A stretch of DNA of 64,000 nt from Lodderomyces elongisporus (taxonomy: Eukaryota; Ascomycota; Pichiomycetes; Serinales; Debaryomycetaceae): NCBI RefSeq assembly GCF_030384665.1, contig NC_083676.1, forward strand, positions 248,001-312,000. The letters are read 5' to 3'. The translations under genes were made by a program, and so were the position numbers. The notes beneath the pieces are model-generated. The model made no database searches and had not been told where the DNA came from. It saw only the letters and a list, made by a program, of their open reading frames with translations. Below are positions 31,729-42,661 of this stretch, piece after piece (the stretch's first letter is position 1; every line of letters begins with the position of its first letter).

Positions 31729-34257
31729 ATGACTGATTTTTATGAACCAACATTGCTTTTCAGACAAAATGCTATTAGACATAGTGGAACAAAAAGGTTT
31801 AATCCTAGCCTATCACCTATATCAAGTGTTGAGAGCTTGATGTCGACATTGGACCATAGTGAAAATTCAATGTCTTCTGTTGAAAACACTTCACCTTCAT
31901 CATCTTTCTATAAACATAGCGGCAATAGTGCATCCTCAAGGTCATCTTGGCTACTTAATTTGAATAACCCAAAGGATACTGAGGCCTTGAACAAGATTTG
32001 TGCTATCAATAGAACCAATATCAAATCTAACTATTGGAAGATTCCCGATGATGATATGAATTTGACCTCAATGTGTATCAAGTCATCTTCACACGGCAAT
32101 GCCGGCATAGACACTTTAGCTTCAGCTAACGAAAACACACTTTTGGCAATTTCCTCGGGAAATCGAGAGAATAACCTATTTATTTACGAGCTAAATGTTA
32201 CATCAAACCATCTAATACATCATTCTACAATCAGCTTGCCCAATATCAACACCATGAAGTGGGTAAATACTTCCAACTCCAACTCTAACCTCAACGACAA
32301 CAACACTCCAGAGATGGAAAAAAATTATATCGTTACTGGTAACAATAAAGGGTATGCGCATTTAGTGCTTCTTCCTGAAATCACAACTCATGAGCCTAAC
32401 CCCGATGAAGAGTTAGCCTCGGCTGAGATCTGCAAAAGATTTAATCACCGAAAGTATATCAAGAGAAGAAGTCAAAATACCAGCCAAGATGATGATTATT
32501 ATGTTGGTCTCAACTCGCCAATTACAAACTTAGACCTCTTTAATTCTAACAAGGAAATGGTCTCGATATACAACGATTACTTGTTTCATTGGGATATGCA
32601 GAATGCCGAGTCGCAACAACGGCCCACGCCTTTATCCTATACCAAAATCTCTGGTATCTGTGACTTTGATACGTTACAAAACAATAACACTACGTTGAGT
32701 ATATGCGGCAAGTTTGGACTCTCATTGTTTGATACTCGAACTGCAAAGTTTAGCATTCCCATGTCACCGGTATCATTGTCAGGAACCGCAACCGCAACCG
32801 CGACTGCAACAGCAAAAAATATAAAAAACTATAGGCAACTATCTGCCAATATCATCAAATGGAATCCTTTAAACACTAATATTCTCGCTGCTGGTCATGG
32901 GGATGGTGTTGTTCGATTATGGGATATCAGAAAGCAAGACTACTTTGCAACACTCAATTGCCATAGCACCAATGCCAGCAATACTGGTTTTAGTAGTAGG
33001 TTTGGCAACGTGCTCAAAGTGACAAGTTTGGAATGGAGCCAAGGTGATTTAATCACTGGTGGCCAGAATGGCGATATCATACATTGGGACTTGACTTCTG
33101 ATATCAATTTGGATCAAGTTGGACATTTAAATTGTGGATTGAGACAGGGCTGGGATAGTGTCAAAAGGGGAAATGTGAGTCTGAATCCAAGTGCAGAAGC
33201 TAGTGTGGATGTTAACCAAAGACAATGTGGTACTATATTACCTGCATCAAACTCAAACATAGCTAGTATGTGTTCCCTTGCAGTTGGTGACAAGGATGGT
33301 GAAGAGGATGTAAAGATCTTGTCTATTGATGGTTCGTCGTTTTTGGGAGTGCATTCGAGAGTGAAGGAAGCGGTCAAGTTGGATATTGACGATTCCAAGA
33401 TGTACTATACGCAGCAAGATCTTGACTCTCTCCTAAGGGAAATTGAGGCCGCTAATGACAAGTTAGATATAAACTTGAGTCTGAATCTGGATTCAGAGAT
33501 TAGATCATCATCAGCATCATCATCATTTGTGAGCCTTAGTGATTCTGAAAAGCCACTAGTGATTTCGAGGAAACCATCAATGAATAAGCCTCTAGTTTCA
33601 AGCGAAGCTAATACAAGAATATTTTCAATCAATTCAACTTCTGGTTCTGGTTCAGAAACAGAAGTTGAGGAAGTCTTTGATTACAAAGATAGTGGGAATT
33701 ATGGAAAGGAAGAAGAAGAAGAACAAGAAGAAGAACAAGAGGTTGCAGATGAGTTCAAGTATCCACCCGACATTAGCACGCCATCACCCAAATTCAACCA
33801 TGATTCGATTGAAGTGATGTCATTAGATGATTTTGACTTTTCGTCATTGTCGTTTGATAGTCCTGGCAATGATTTTTCAGGTTCAGGGTTAGGGTCTTGC
33901 TTTGATGCCAATGCAGGTTCTGGTTCAGATGTGTCTACAAGAGGATCACCAAATAACAATTATGCGTCACCACTTGGTTCTGTTGATACATTATCGACAA
34001 TGGCTACTGTGGTTGAACACATTCCACACGAGCACAAGAGTGACAAGAGTGACAATAGTCACAATAGTCACAAAAGAGGAGTCTATGGATTGTGCCAGGG
34101 TCAGGACCATAGTGGTGCTGATAAAAATGATGATACCATACTAGATGTTTCTATTGGCATTAGGAGGACTTCATCGGGAAGCCATTTTAGAAAATCCAGC
34201 TATATGGACGTATTTCTGTCGTTGGACCATTTTGACTTTAGTCATCAATTGAGCTGA
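31729..34257 (+). CDS. DSE1: WD40-repeat protein, DSE1-like
   Basis: An 842-residue protein. The N-terminal ~90 residues are Ser-rich, and residues ~90-460 hold a divergent beta-propeller with the clearest WD repeats at about 374-402 (NIIKWNPLNTNILAAGHGDG, then VVRLWDIRK) and 430-456 (SLEWSQGDLITGGQNGDIIHWDL). The C-terminal ~380 residues are disordered, rich in Ser, Asp and Glu, with several short acidic motifs (SLDDFDFSSLSFD). This layout, with the FRQNAIRHS start and a long acidic tail, fits Dse1, a daughter-cell-expressed WD protein affecting cell separation and wall integrity in yeast and Candida. I could not confirm this by alignment, so the symbol is tentative. An Ala-Thr run (about 352-362) is a coding repeat. 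Confidence 0.6.
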   Translation: MTDFYEPTLLFRQNAIRHSGTKRFNPSLSPISSVESLMSTLDHSENSMSSVENTSPSSSFYKHSGNSASSRSSWLLNLNNPKDTEALNKICAINRTNIKSNYWKIPDDDMNLTSMCIKSSSHGNAGIDTLASANENTLLAISSGNRENNLFIYELNVTSNHLIHHSTISLPNINTMKWVNTSNSNSNLNDNNTPEMEKNYIVTGNNKGYAHLVLLPEITTHEPNPDEELASAEICKRFNHRKYIKRRSQNTSQDDDYYVGLNSPITNLDLFNSNKEMVSIYNDYLFHWDMQNAESQQRPTPLSYTKISGICDFDTLQNNNTTLSICGKFGLSLFDTRTAKFSIPMSPVSLSGTATATATATAKNIKNYRQLSANIIKWNPLNTNILAAGHGDGVVRLWDIRKQDYFATLNCHSTNASNTGFSSRFGNVLKVTSLEWSQGDLITGGQNGDIIHWDLTSDINLDQVGHLNCGLRQGWDSVKRGNVSLNPSAEASVDVNQRQCGTILPASNSNIASMCSLAVGDKDGEEDVKILSIDGSSFLGVHSRVKEAVKLDIDDSKMYYTQQDLDSLLREIEAANDKLDINLSLNLDSEIRSSSASSSFVSLSDSEKPLVISRKPSMNKPLVSSEANTRIFSINSTSGSGSETEVEEVFDYKDSGNYGKEEEEEQEEEQEVADEFKYPPDISTPSPKFNHDSIEVMSLDDFDFSSLSFDSPGNDFSGSGLGSCFDANAGSGSDVSTRGSPNNNYASPLGSVDTLSTMATVVEHIPHEHKSDKSDNSHNSHKRGVYGLCQGQDHSGADKNDDTILDVSIGIRRTSSGSHFRKSSYMDVFLSLDHFDFSHQLS

Positions 34258-35669
34258 TGTTGAGGGAGGGGGGACGTACAAAAAAAGAAAGATACATTAT
34301 CTTAAGTTTAAGTAAAATTAAATTAAATCGAATAATGAGTTAAAGGCATCAAGAGATCAAAAGAGAAAAGGTACTACTCATGAATGATGAAAAAGACTTG
34401 TTTGATTGGCTCACCAGTTCTTACTAATATACGCAGAAGCAATATAGAAGTTGTTTCGGATAAAATGGCTGCTAAAATGTTTTTGTTTTTATTTATTTTT
34501 ATTTTTTTTAAATTCTTTTCCTTTGAGTTGCTCTATTTGTTTTTCTTAATTTTGGGTAAGAAGCCCACAATAATATATAATATATATATACATATAATAC
34601 ATATTAACTAAAGTAGTTTAAGAGACGGGAGATATTACTTAACAAAATTGCAATACAAAAAGCCATAATTTCAATTTACCAAAAGTACACGACCAGAGTT
34701 ATGAATATTTTACACATTTATTTTATTAAGAGCAAAATAATAATAAAAATAAAAATAAAAAAATGTAAAAATAAAATTAAAAAAACACAACCGAGTAGTG
34801 ACTCTTTCCATTACTAAGTATGTGGTAAGCATATACTAAGCATGTAGTAAGCATGTAGTAAATCAATTTTACTCTATTTTCTTTCTTCCTTCCATCTCAA
34901 AACCTATTACAACATATCTTCCTCTCAAGAAGAGACTCTTCCTTCTATTTTTCTTTTTTTTTTTTACTCAATACTCAGCCTCTCATTAAAATTGGATCTA
35001 TTTGTTGTCTTTTATTCAAGATAATTTGACAAATCAACACGGAGATCACCCATCCTCCAGGTTGATTTCTCGCCCCTAAAATCCTTTTCCTTCCTTTCTT
35101 TTGGATTCTCTTTTTTTTTTTCCCCTGTTTTTTTTCTATTTTTTTCCTGCTTCTTCAGCAGTCAGTATTCCGCATTTAGCATATAGCAAATAGTAGTGTC
35201 AAATACTCAAGAGAAAGACAAAGAGAGAACGACAAAGAGTTAAAGAGTCAAAGAGAACGAGAGTGTGTGTGAGTGTTTGTTTGTAAGTGAGAAAGGGAAA
35301 GAGAAAGATTGTCAATTTCAATACCTGGTTAAATATAGAAACCGTCGCAAAGCAACTACAGCAATCACATCAAGCGGAACAACCCAAAAGCTCATTAGCA
35401 CCTTAGTCTCTTGGTAATACCTATACAGACAAAAGAAGAATAAAAGTATATATATATATATATATACACGTATACATCACAACACCACAACACCACAACA
35501 CCACAACACCACAACACCACAACACCACAACACCACAACACCACAACACCACAACACCACACCACCAGACATATACACATACGTCAAGGGGAAGACATCA
35601 ATCGCTTGAACGTCTCCACAGCACGGGAAATATCAAATACCAATATTGTTCGACGTGCCTGCTACTATT
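34258..35669. other. RSP5 promoter and long leader region
   Basis: 1.4 kb. It has AAATAAAA-rich DNA near 34735-34790, pyrimidine tracts 34870-35150, a (TA)n run at 35449-35466, and ten copies of CACAACAC at 35478-35560. The final ~400 bp looks like a transcribed leader, with no convincing ORF. Confidence 0.6.
35478..35562. repeat. 8-bp minisatellite (CACAACAC) about 10 copies
   Basis: Near-perfect head-to-tail 8-mers ending about 108 bp before the RSP5 ATG, probably in the mRNA leader. The sequence is unstructured and G-free on the sense strand. Confidence 0.9.
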
Positions 35670-38147
35670 ATGACCAGAAACACTTCTACAATCAGTGTTA
35701 AGGTGGTTGCTGCAGAGTCACTCTACAAAAGAGATGTTTTTAGACAGCCAGACCCCTTTGCAGTCATCACTGTTGATGGATCACAGACAAAGACTACAAA
35801 GACAGCGAAAAAGACATTAAACCCATATTGGAATGAAACCTTCAACTTCCAGGCATTGGAAGACTCAATACTCGTTATCCAAGTATTTGATCAGAAAAAG
35901 TTTAAAAAGAAGGACCAAGGATTCCTTGGTGTTGTCAATATCAGAATTGGAGATGTCATCAACTTTGGCTTGAATAGCTCAGAAGAAACCATTACGAGGG
36001 ATTTAAAGAAACTGATGGAAAATGTAGCAATTAGTGGGAAAATAATAGTAGTTATATCCCACAACAGTGGAAGTGGCAGTAACAGTGGAAATGGAAATGG
36101 ACATAGCTCTAGTAGAGCTGCTTCTTCAAGTACAGCATCGCACAGTGCTAGTAATGGCCGCAGATCGCTTCCTCCTGCCTCTTCAACGACAACTTCCACC
36201 TCCTCGACTGTTGCGGTAGGAGGAGGAGGAGGAGGAGCATCAACTGCAACAAATGGTACCGCATCAGCTACCGGTACAGGAACTTCTAATGGCCATGCTC
36301 ATGGCAGCGCACCATCTGCTGCTGATCCAGGCTCGACAGCAACTGCAGCAGCACATAGACAATATTCGTCATTTGAAGACCAGTATGGTAGATTACCTCC
36401 AGGATGGGAAAGAAGAACTGATAACTTTGGAAGAACTTATTATGTTGACCACAATTCAAGAACCACTACGTGGCAAAGACCGGCATTGGACCAAAGTGAA
36501 ACTGAAAGAGGCCAACAGAGACAAGACACCACAGAGGCAGAGAGAAGACAGCATCGTGGTAGAACATTGCCCGGAGAACAACCAAGCACCCCAGGTGGAT
36601 CATCTGTGACTAGCGGCAATGTCACTGTGAATGCTACAGGTGCTAATAGTCCTGTTAACCCAGCAGCCGCTGTGTCAATGGCAGCATCGGGCGCAACTAC
36701 TTCTGGTTTAGGTGAATTGCCATCAGGATGGGAGCAACGATTCACTAATGAAGGAAGACCTTATTTTGTTGACCACAATACTAGAACCACGACATGGGTT
36801 GATCCAAGAAGACAGCAATATATACGTACTTTTGGCCCCAACACCACGATCCAGCAACAGCCAGTGAGTCAATTGGGACCTTTACCTTCTGGTTGGGAAA
36901 TGAGATTGACAAACACTGCAAGAGTTTATTTCGTTGATCATAATACGAAAACAACCACTTGGGACGATCCTAGATTGCCTTCTTCGTTGGACCAAAATGT
37001 ACCACAGTATAAGCGTGATTTTAGAAGGAAAGTTATATACTTCCGTTCACAACCTGCATTGAGAATCTTGCCTGGTCAATGTCATATCAAGGTGAGAAGA
37101 GACCATATATTTGAGGATAGTTACCAAGAGATTATGAGACAAACACCAGAAGATTTGAAGAAGAGACTCATGATCAAATTCGATGGTGAAGAAGGTTTGG
37201 ATTACGGTGGAGTTTCACGTGAATTCTTTTTCCTTCTATCCCACGATATGTTTAATCCATTTTATTGTTTGTTTGAGTACAGTTCCCACGATAACTATAC
37301 TTTACAAATCAACCCCAACTCCGGTATCAATCCTGAGCATTTGAACTACTTTAAATTCATTGGCCGTGTTGTTGGATTGGGTGTTTTCCACAGACGTTTC
37401 CTTGATGCATTCTTTGTTGGTGCATTGTACAAGATGATGCTACATAAAAAACCAATGCTTCAAGATATGGAAGGTGTGGATGCAGAGTTTTACAGATCTT
37501 TGAAGTGGATTTTGGACAATGACATAACAGACATTTTGGATCTTACGTTTAGCACTGAAGAAGAGAAATTTGGTGAAAGAGTGGAAGTTGACCTCAAACC
37601 TAATGGTAAAGATATTGAAGTTACCGAGGATAACAAGCAGGAGTATGTCGAATTGATCACCGAGTGGAGAATCAGTAAGCGTGTTGAAGAGCAGTTCCGT
37701 GCATTCATTGATGGATTCAATGAACTCATTCCACAGGACCTTGTGAATGTTTTTGATGAGCGAGAATTGGAATTGCTCATTGGTGGTTTAGCCGAAATTG
37801 ATGTTGAGGATTGGAAGAAACATACAGATTATAGAGGATACCAAGAATCAGACCAAGTAATACAGTGGTTCTGGAAATGTATTAATGAATGGGACTCGGA
37901 ACAAAAAGCCAGATTATTACAATTCACCACTGGTACTTCGCGTATACCAGTGAATGGTTTCAAGGATTTGCAAGGTAGTGATGGTCCCAGAAGATTCACA
38001 ATCGAAAAGGCAGGAGAGCCTAATCAATTGCCAAAGAGTCATACATGTTTCAATAGAGTTGATTTACCGCCATATGCTGACTATGCAAGTTTAAAGCAAA
38101 AGTTGAGTTTGGCAGTCGAGGAAACTGTTGGATTTGGACAAGAGTAA
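35670..38147 (+). CDS. RSP5: NEDD4-family HECT E3 ubiquitin ligase Rsp5
   Basis: Essential ubiquitin ligase for endocytosis, MVB sorting and transcription-factor processing. I start at the ATG at 35670 (the frame opens 8 codons earlier at TTG), giving 825 residues and the family start [18 protein letters not shown]2 domain spans about 3-130, and a Gly/Ser/Ala/Thr linker about 130-230. Three WW domains lie at about 241-271, 350-380 and 405-435 (each LPxGWE...TTTW). The HECT domain occupies about 490-825 with the catalytic Cys793 in [10 protein letters not shown] and the C-terminal GFGQE. Codon 115 is CTG in DLKK-x-MEN, where yeast has Ser (DLKKS). Apart from the linker it is close to identical with other yeast Rsp5 proteins. 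Confidence 0.98.
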   Translation: MTRNTSTISVKVVAAESLYKRDVFRQPDPFAVITVDGSQTKTTKTAKKTLNPYWNETFNFQALEDSILVIQVFDQKKFKKKDQGFLGVVNIRIGDVINFGLNSSEETITRDLKKLMENVAISGKIIVVISHNSGSGSNSGNGNGHSSSRAASSSTASHSASNGRRSLPPASSTTTSTSSTVAVGGGGGGASTATNGTASATGTGTSNGHAHGSAPSAADPGSTATAAAHRQYSSFEDQYGRLPPGWERRTDNFGRTYYVDHNSRTTTWQRPALDQSETERGQQRQDTTEAERRQHRGRTLPGEQPSTPGGSSVTSGNVTVNATGANSPVNPAAAVSMAASGATTSGLGELPSGWEQRFTNEGRPYFVDHNTRTTTWVDPRRQQYIRTFGPNTTIQQQPVSQLGPLPSGWEMRLTNTARVYFVDHNTKTTTWDDPRLPSSLDQNVPQYKRDFRRKVIYFRSQPALRILPGQCHIKVRRDHIFEDSYQEIMRQTPEDLKKRLMIKFDGEEGLDYGGVSREFFFLLSHDMFNPFYCLFEYSSHDNYTLQINPNSGINPEHLNYFKFIGRVVGLGVFHRRFLDAFFVGALYKMMLHKKPMLQDMEGVDAEFYRSLKWILDNDITDILDLTFSTEEEKFGERVEVDLKPNGKDIEVTEDNKQEYVELITEWRISKRVEEQFRAFIDGFNELIPQDLVNVFDERELELLIGGLAEIDVEDWKKHTDYRGYQESDQVIQWFWKCINEWDSEQKARLLQFTTGTSRIPVNGFKDLQGSDGPRRFTIEKAGEPNQLPKSHTCFNRVDLPPYADYASLKQKLSLAVEETVGFGQE

Positions 38148-39453
38148 GATGGTATTTGTTCAGATTTTCATTTTAAATTATGTTTCTTCTTTTTTTTTTG
38201 AATATTTATTTGAAGTATTGATTGCATGTATTTCAGTATTTTATATTAAAAAAAAAGAGTGGTAATGTTTTACCGTTTGCAACCTACAGTTTATATATTT
38301 CTTTACAAATAAATGTTTGAGTTATTTTTAGTAAAACCAAAAGAAGTAAAAGAATCATAGCAAAAATTGGATGGGCATTCGAAAAGAAAAACGTTCAAGT
38401 TTTGATTATTTTTTTAGTTATTTTTGAAAATGCTGATAAGGCATGACCTACAGTACTATACAGAAACTAACACCTTGACAATGTGTTTAATTTAATTGGC
38501 GTCTTTTTAAAGTCAAGCCCCCCCCCCCTGGAATAATCTACATTTGGTTTTAATAATGAAAAAAAGAAGTCAAATTAAAGTAATACGTTTGGTAGTAGTT
38601 CGAATGCTCAAGAAGCTAGATACAAATGTGCCATATTTCAATAGACGCTTAATCATTTTTCGTCCTGGAACGAAAAAAAAGTACTGGTCGAAAAGAATGC
38701 TTTATACGTGAATTTAATTTCTTTCAAGTGTACCATTCGTCTACCTTATTTCATCTCTTATTTTGTGTTGTTATTGCTGTTGTTGCTCTTTATTATTTTC
38801 AATGTTATTTTCAATGTTATTTTCAATGTTATTTTTCTTCTTCTTTTTGTATTTTAACTTGGTTGTATTTATCTGCAACGGCTTCTCTCACAGAAACAGA
38901 ATGTGCCCACTTTGCAAAAATGCCGAAAATCCGAATATGTTCACGTTCCGCGGAAAAAGATTACCCCACACACGAAAAATAAACATAGAGGGAAGTATAT
39001 CATCACAATTGGATTTACAATTGGATTTATAGATGGTATAAAAATTGTATATATGTTTATCTGTATATGTATATGACCGTATTTTATTTCAAACCTAAGC
39101 ACATCAAAATCATTTAAAGGCATCATATCTTGTCAAGTTATTTTATTTGAAATTTTTTTTTATTGTTATTTCTTTTTGAAAATAATAATATCAGGTTTAT
39201 ATCTGACTCATTTCAGAAGTTTAAAGTTGAAGGAAATAGGCAAAAAAAGGAGATACGATTTGTGCAAGAAGACAAATTTTAGGCCATAGACAAAACTTTG
39301 AACCTTGTATTATCCTTTTCAAAAAATAAGAGCAACTGTCTTTTGGATCAAATTGCAATCTAGTGTTCTAGGTTTCAAATTTTCAAATTTTTCAAGTTTT
39401 CATTTCATTTTCTTTTTTCTTATTTAGAAGCTAACTACTATTTTGCCAAAATT
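38148..39453. other. Intergenic region between RSP5 and thioesterase
   Basis: 1.3 kb, AT-rich, with an 11-base C run at 38518-38528 and four copies of TTTTCAATGTTA at about 38795-38832. A 44-codon frame starting with a CPLC motif at 38901 is too short and isolated to call. Confidence 0.55.
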
Positions 39454-40272
39454 ATGACCAGAGAATTTAGTCCTATACTTGTTGCCTCAGATGCATCAAA
39501 CGAAAGTGAAGAAGGAAAGAATTCAGCTACAGTTTCGAACACGTCTACCCAAACTTCATCAGTGCAGAAAGCAATCAATACAATAGATGAAGATCATCTG
39601 CCCATCCATGACATGCTCGAGCTCCAGCTTGCATCCTTCCCACTCTACAAAACTCACCAAGACGAACATAAACTTTTTAGTGCAGAAAATCCCGAGGTCA
39701 ATAATATCAAGGAAAGATTATTTCCTCACTTGACTGGGCTAACGCTTTTTGGTAAAGACAAAATTGAATATAGATCGCCCACATTGTACTTTATCAGTGA
39801 TGAGTATTTGACCAATCCGCCAAATGAAATACAAGGCGCACCCTCCACCATTGAATCCAATGGATCCACCCCTGAGTCTACGTCCTCGCGTCCACAATCG
39901 AATTTTTCTATTACGTATCTTCACTTGGGAGACCAACTCTCTGGTCACAGGGGGATAATCCATGGTGGATTATTAGCTACACTTCTTGATGAGATCACGT
40001 GCCGTTTGGCATTCTTAAGCTTCCCCAGTAGAAGAGGAGTTACGGCCAACTTGAACATCAATTACAAGAAACCCACATTGGTTAATAATTGGATATGTAT
40101 CAAATGTCAAGTTGTCAAAAAGCAAGGGAGAAAGTGTTGGGTCAAAGGTGAGGTATTTGGTGTTGATGAGAAAACAAAAGAGTTGAATGAAGAGGATATA
40201 AGGTGCTGGTGTGAGATTTTGATTGTTGAACCAAGATGGGTAGAGGAGTTGAAAAACGGAGAGGGAAACTAA
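39454..40272 (+). CDS. Hotdog-fold thioesterase family protein
   Basis: A 272-residue protein with a PaaI/4HBT-type hotdog domain in its C-terminal half. The active-site helix region GHRGIIHGGLLATLLDEITC lies at about 162-181, followed by the strands GVTANLNINYKKPTL and IKCQVVKKQGRKCWVKGEVF. These enzymes hydrolyse acyl-CoA thioesters, and the HGG plus acidic DE pair is the catalytic signature. The N-terminal ~55 residues are Ser/Thr-rich and disordered, and a Ser/Pro-rich insertion sits before the hotdog core (about 128-150). Related fungal proteins are often mitochondrial (Fmp10-like), but this N-terminus is acidic and not a clear presequence. Substrate is unknown. Confidence 0.85.
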   Translation: MTREFSPILVASDASNESEEGKNSATVSNTSTQTSSVQKAINTIDEDHLPIHDMLELQLASFPLYKTHQDEHKLFSAENPEVNNIKERLFPHLTGLTLFGKDKIEYRSPTLYFISDEYLTNPPNEIQGAPSTIESNGSTPESTSSRPQSNFSITYLHLGDQLSGHRGIIHGGLLATLLDEITCRLAFLSFPSRRGVTANLNINYKKPTLVNNWICIKCQVVKKQGRKCWVKGEVFGVDEKTKELNEEDIRCWCEILIVEPRWVEELKNGEGN

Positions 40273-40491
40273 AGTGTAAGAGATTAGAAGCGAAAAGTGG
40301 AGTTCAAGCACCAAGTGGGACTCGTGTCCTATATTATTTATATTTTCTATACAGAACATGCAATCACAGTTTATATAAACTTTGCTCTAATTCATTCTCG
40401 TACTCTTCAAAATACACTATTTTGAGCCATTGATTTTGCTACTATGAAGTGCTCCAATAGTCCTTTCTTTCTTTTTTCGTCTTTTTTTTTG

Positions 40492-40492
<1 letters not shown>

Positions 40493-40523
<31 letters not shown>
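40493..40523. repeat. (TA)n microsatellite
   Basis: About 15 TA units in the short spacer between the thioesterase stop and the small membrane-protein ORF. Confidence 0.9.
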
Positions 40524-40525
<2 letters not shown>

Positions 40526-40552
40526 TGATGTATGACAGGCTTGAATTCCTTT

Positions 40553-40732
40553 CTAATTGGTCAAACTGTTCAAATTGTTGAAGGTATTCAAATTTGAATT
40601 CAATGTTCGCAATTCAACAACAATTGTATCCATTTTCTTCACAACGACAATGAGTCCAACAAACACCAATACTAGTGCTGCCAAGTAATCATTTTGAAGA
40701 ATTCCTAAACTATTGGTAGATCTTGTAGTCAT
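40553..40732 (-). CDS. Small single-pass membrane protein, 59 aa, unrecognised
   Basis: A 60-codon ATG-to-TAG frame. The N-terminus is short and hydroxylated (MTTRSTNSLGILQND), followed by one well-defined transmembrane helix (about 16-31, YLAALVLVFVGLIVVV) flanked by Lys-Lys on the C-terminal side. A Leu/Asn heptad-like tail follows (VELRTLNSNLNTFNNLNSL), suggesting a short coiled coil. Leu is coded by TTG, CTT, CTC and TTA with no CTG, matching coding habits of neighbours. A TATAAATA sequence lies about 30 bp upstream on the same strand (plus 40762-40769). I cannot match it to known small mitochondrial or ER proteins. A chance ORF is possible but the organised layout argues against it. Confidence 0.5.
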   Translation of the reverse strand: MTTRSTNSLGILQNDYLAALVLVFVGLIVVVKKMDTIVVELRTLNSNLNTFNNLNSLTN

Positions 40733-41303
40733 ATTTGTATAAGTAAGGTTGTGGCCCTTTATATTTATAATATTTTTATCTTTTGTTTCTTAATCAAGAC
40801 TGTTGAAAAAAAAAACTGTCAGAAGGAGATAAATTGTGATTTTCAGACAACGACTTTAATCCATATATATATATATAGATGTAGATATTCATTTCTGTAG
40901 TACATGTAGTATTCTATACTCTTTTGTATTAAAAGTTTAATGTATATCCTAATGGAAGTTTCGGGGATGGGATGTGGGGAAGTAATGTGTCGGAGATAAT
41001 GGGTGCAAAAATATGATGGTTATCTGAATGTTCTATACTTGAAAAAAAACAAAAGGGAAAGGAAAAATAATAAAGAGAAAGAAAAAATTAAATAAAAGAA
41101 AAAAAGTTTCACGTGCACTCCCCTCCAAGTTCTTCAAATTTTTTTCCATCTTGGGTAATGACCATTATCGTCTATATGCAACAAGAAATGATTTGCAATG
41201 TCCTTGATCCCTAATGAACTTCTAAAAAAACTCATTATTTTCACAATCTTGTTCTTGAATAACTTATTCCCCCTTTTCTTACTTTCGCACACACACACAC
41301 ACA

Positions 41304-41338
<35 letters not shown>

Positions 41339-41408
41339 ACTTACTGCTAGCTTCTACAATTATTATCACCGATATCAACCCCGTCTCCCTTTTTAATTCC
41401 TCTAACTG
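40733..41408. other. Intergenic region with (AC)n(TC)n
   Basis: Upstream of the small membrane-protein ORF and 3' of the asparagine-synthetase-like gene. Contains CACGTG at 41110-41115 and the compound microsatellite at 41288-41335. Confidence 0.6.
41288..41335. repeat. Compound (AC)n(TC)n microsatellite
   Basis: About nine AC followed by fifteen TC units, 70 bp beyond the stop of the asparagine-synthetase-like gene. Confidence 0.9.
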
Positions 41409-42624
41409 TTATAATGAATCAGTTCCCTTCGATTTGCTCTGCCCAATCTCCAACTTTGCACTTTTGGCACCAAATTGGATAGCTCGTTTCAACTCCTGTG
41501 ATACCCAGGACATACCCAACTCTTCAGCCAACTTTCTCAAGATATATTTTCTAATTGGCACAAGCCTGTTTTTGCCCTTTTTGTCTTTTGCAAACGAATA
41601 TTTAAATTTCATATTCGGAGGTATTGTGGAAATCACCCAACTGATGAAATCTTCATCCAAGTACGGGTATCGCAATTCTTTGCCCCAGCAGCTCATTACT
41701 CGATCATCTCGTCCCAAATTTCTTTGGTGGATAATTTCAATATCATAATTTAATGACTCCGCTAGCTCTATGTAGTTAGATTCATCACCAGAGATATTGT
41801 CAACATTGATGTTGTTGAAAATACCTTCGTGCCTCGAGTATCCTGCAAATAATTCATCAGCTCCAAGACCGCTGAACATCACTTTGGCCGAAGAAAGATA
41901 CTTTTCCTGCTTGATGGTATACTTCTCCTGATTATTGACAAATTCTTCCCAACTGACGTTGTCATTAGCAAGGCATTTAGCACTTGTGAGGTCAGGTAGG
42001 ATTGATGAGGCAAAATAAAATGCAATCGCAATAGACAAATCCATCTCTGTATTGCACGGATACATTAACTCCTTAACTCTACTCTTATGTGATAGCCAGC
42101 TCTGGTAATCGACATTGATCTCAACCAAGTTGATCTTGAGTTTAGGGAACATGTGGCATAAATGAAACCACGACTTTATTGCCAATTTCCGATCAGGACC
42201 AGAGTCTGCAGCTTGTAAAGTCCGAGGATTTTCAAATCCTACAGTGAGCAAATCTAGCGATGTGTGGCCATTACTATTGTTGATAAGTTCACATATGAGT
42301 CTTGCTACAATTGTGCAGTCTAACCCGCCACTAAAAAGCACTGCAAGAGCACTTTCGTTTGGTAAATGTGTAAGTGGATGGATAGAATCTTGACGAATCT
42401 TGGTTGCTGCCCTCAACTGTTTCTTCAACTCTGCAAGGACAACTCGCTCATCCGGTAATTCAAAAGTTGGTCTAGCTACTTCTTTTAACTTATGACTAAT
42501 CAATCCTTTAGAATTGTGAGCCAAACTGTATTCATAAATCTCATTTTTGCATTCTAGAAATCCAATCCCTGAATTAGAACTAATAATTATCTCTATACCC
42601 TCTTTCTCGTTTTCTTCTTCCTGC

Positions 42625-42661
<37 letters not shown>

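Noticed and set aside
38901..39032. 44-codon frame starting with a CPLC motif
   Set aside because: Single CxxC only, ends in a QLDL repeat from a tandem duplication, no promoter or homology signal.
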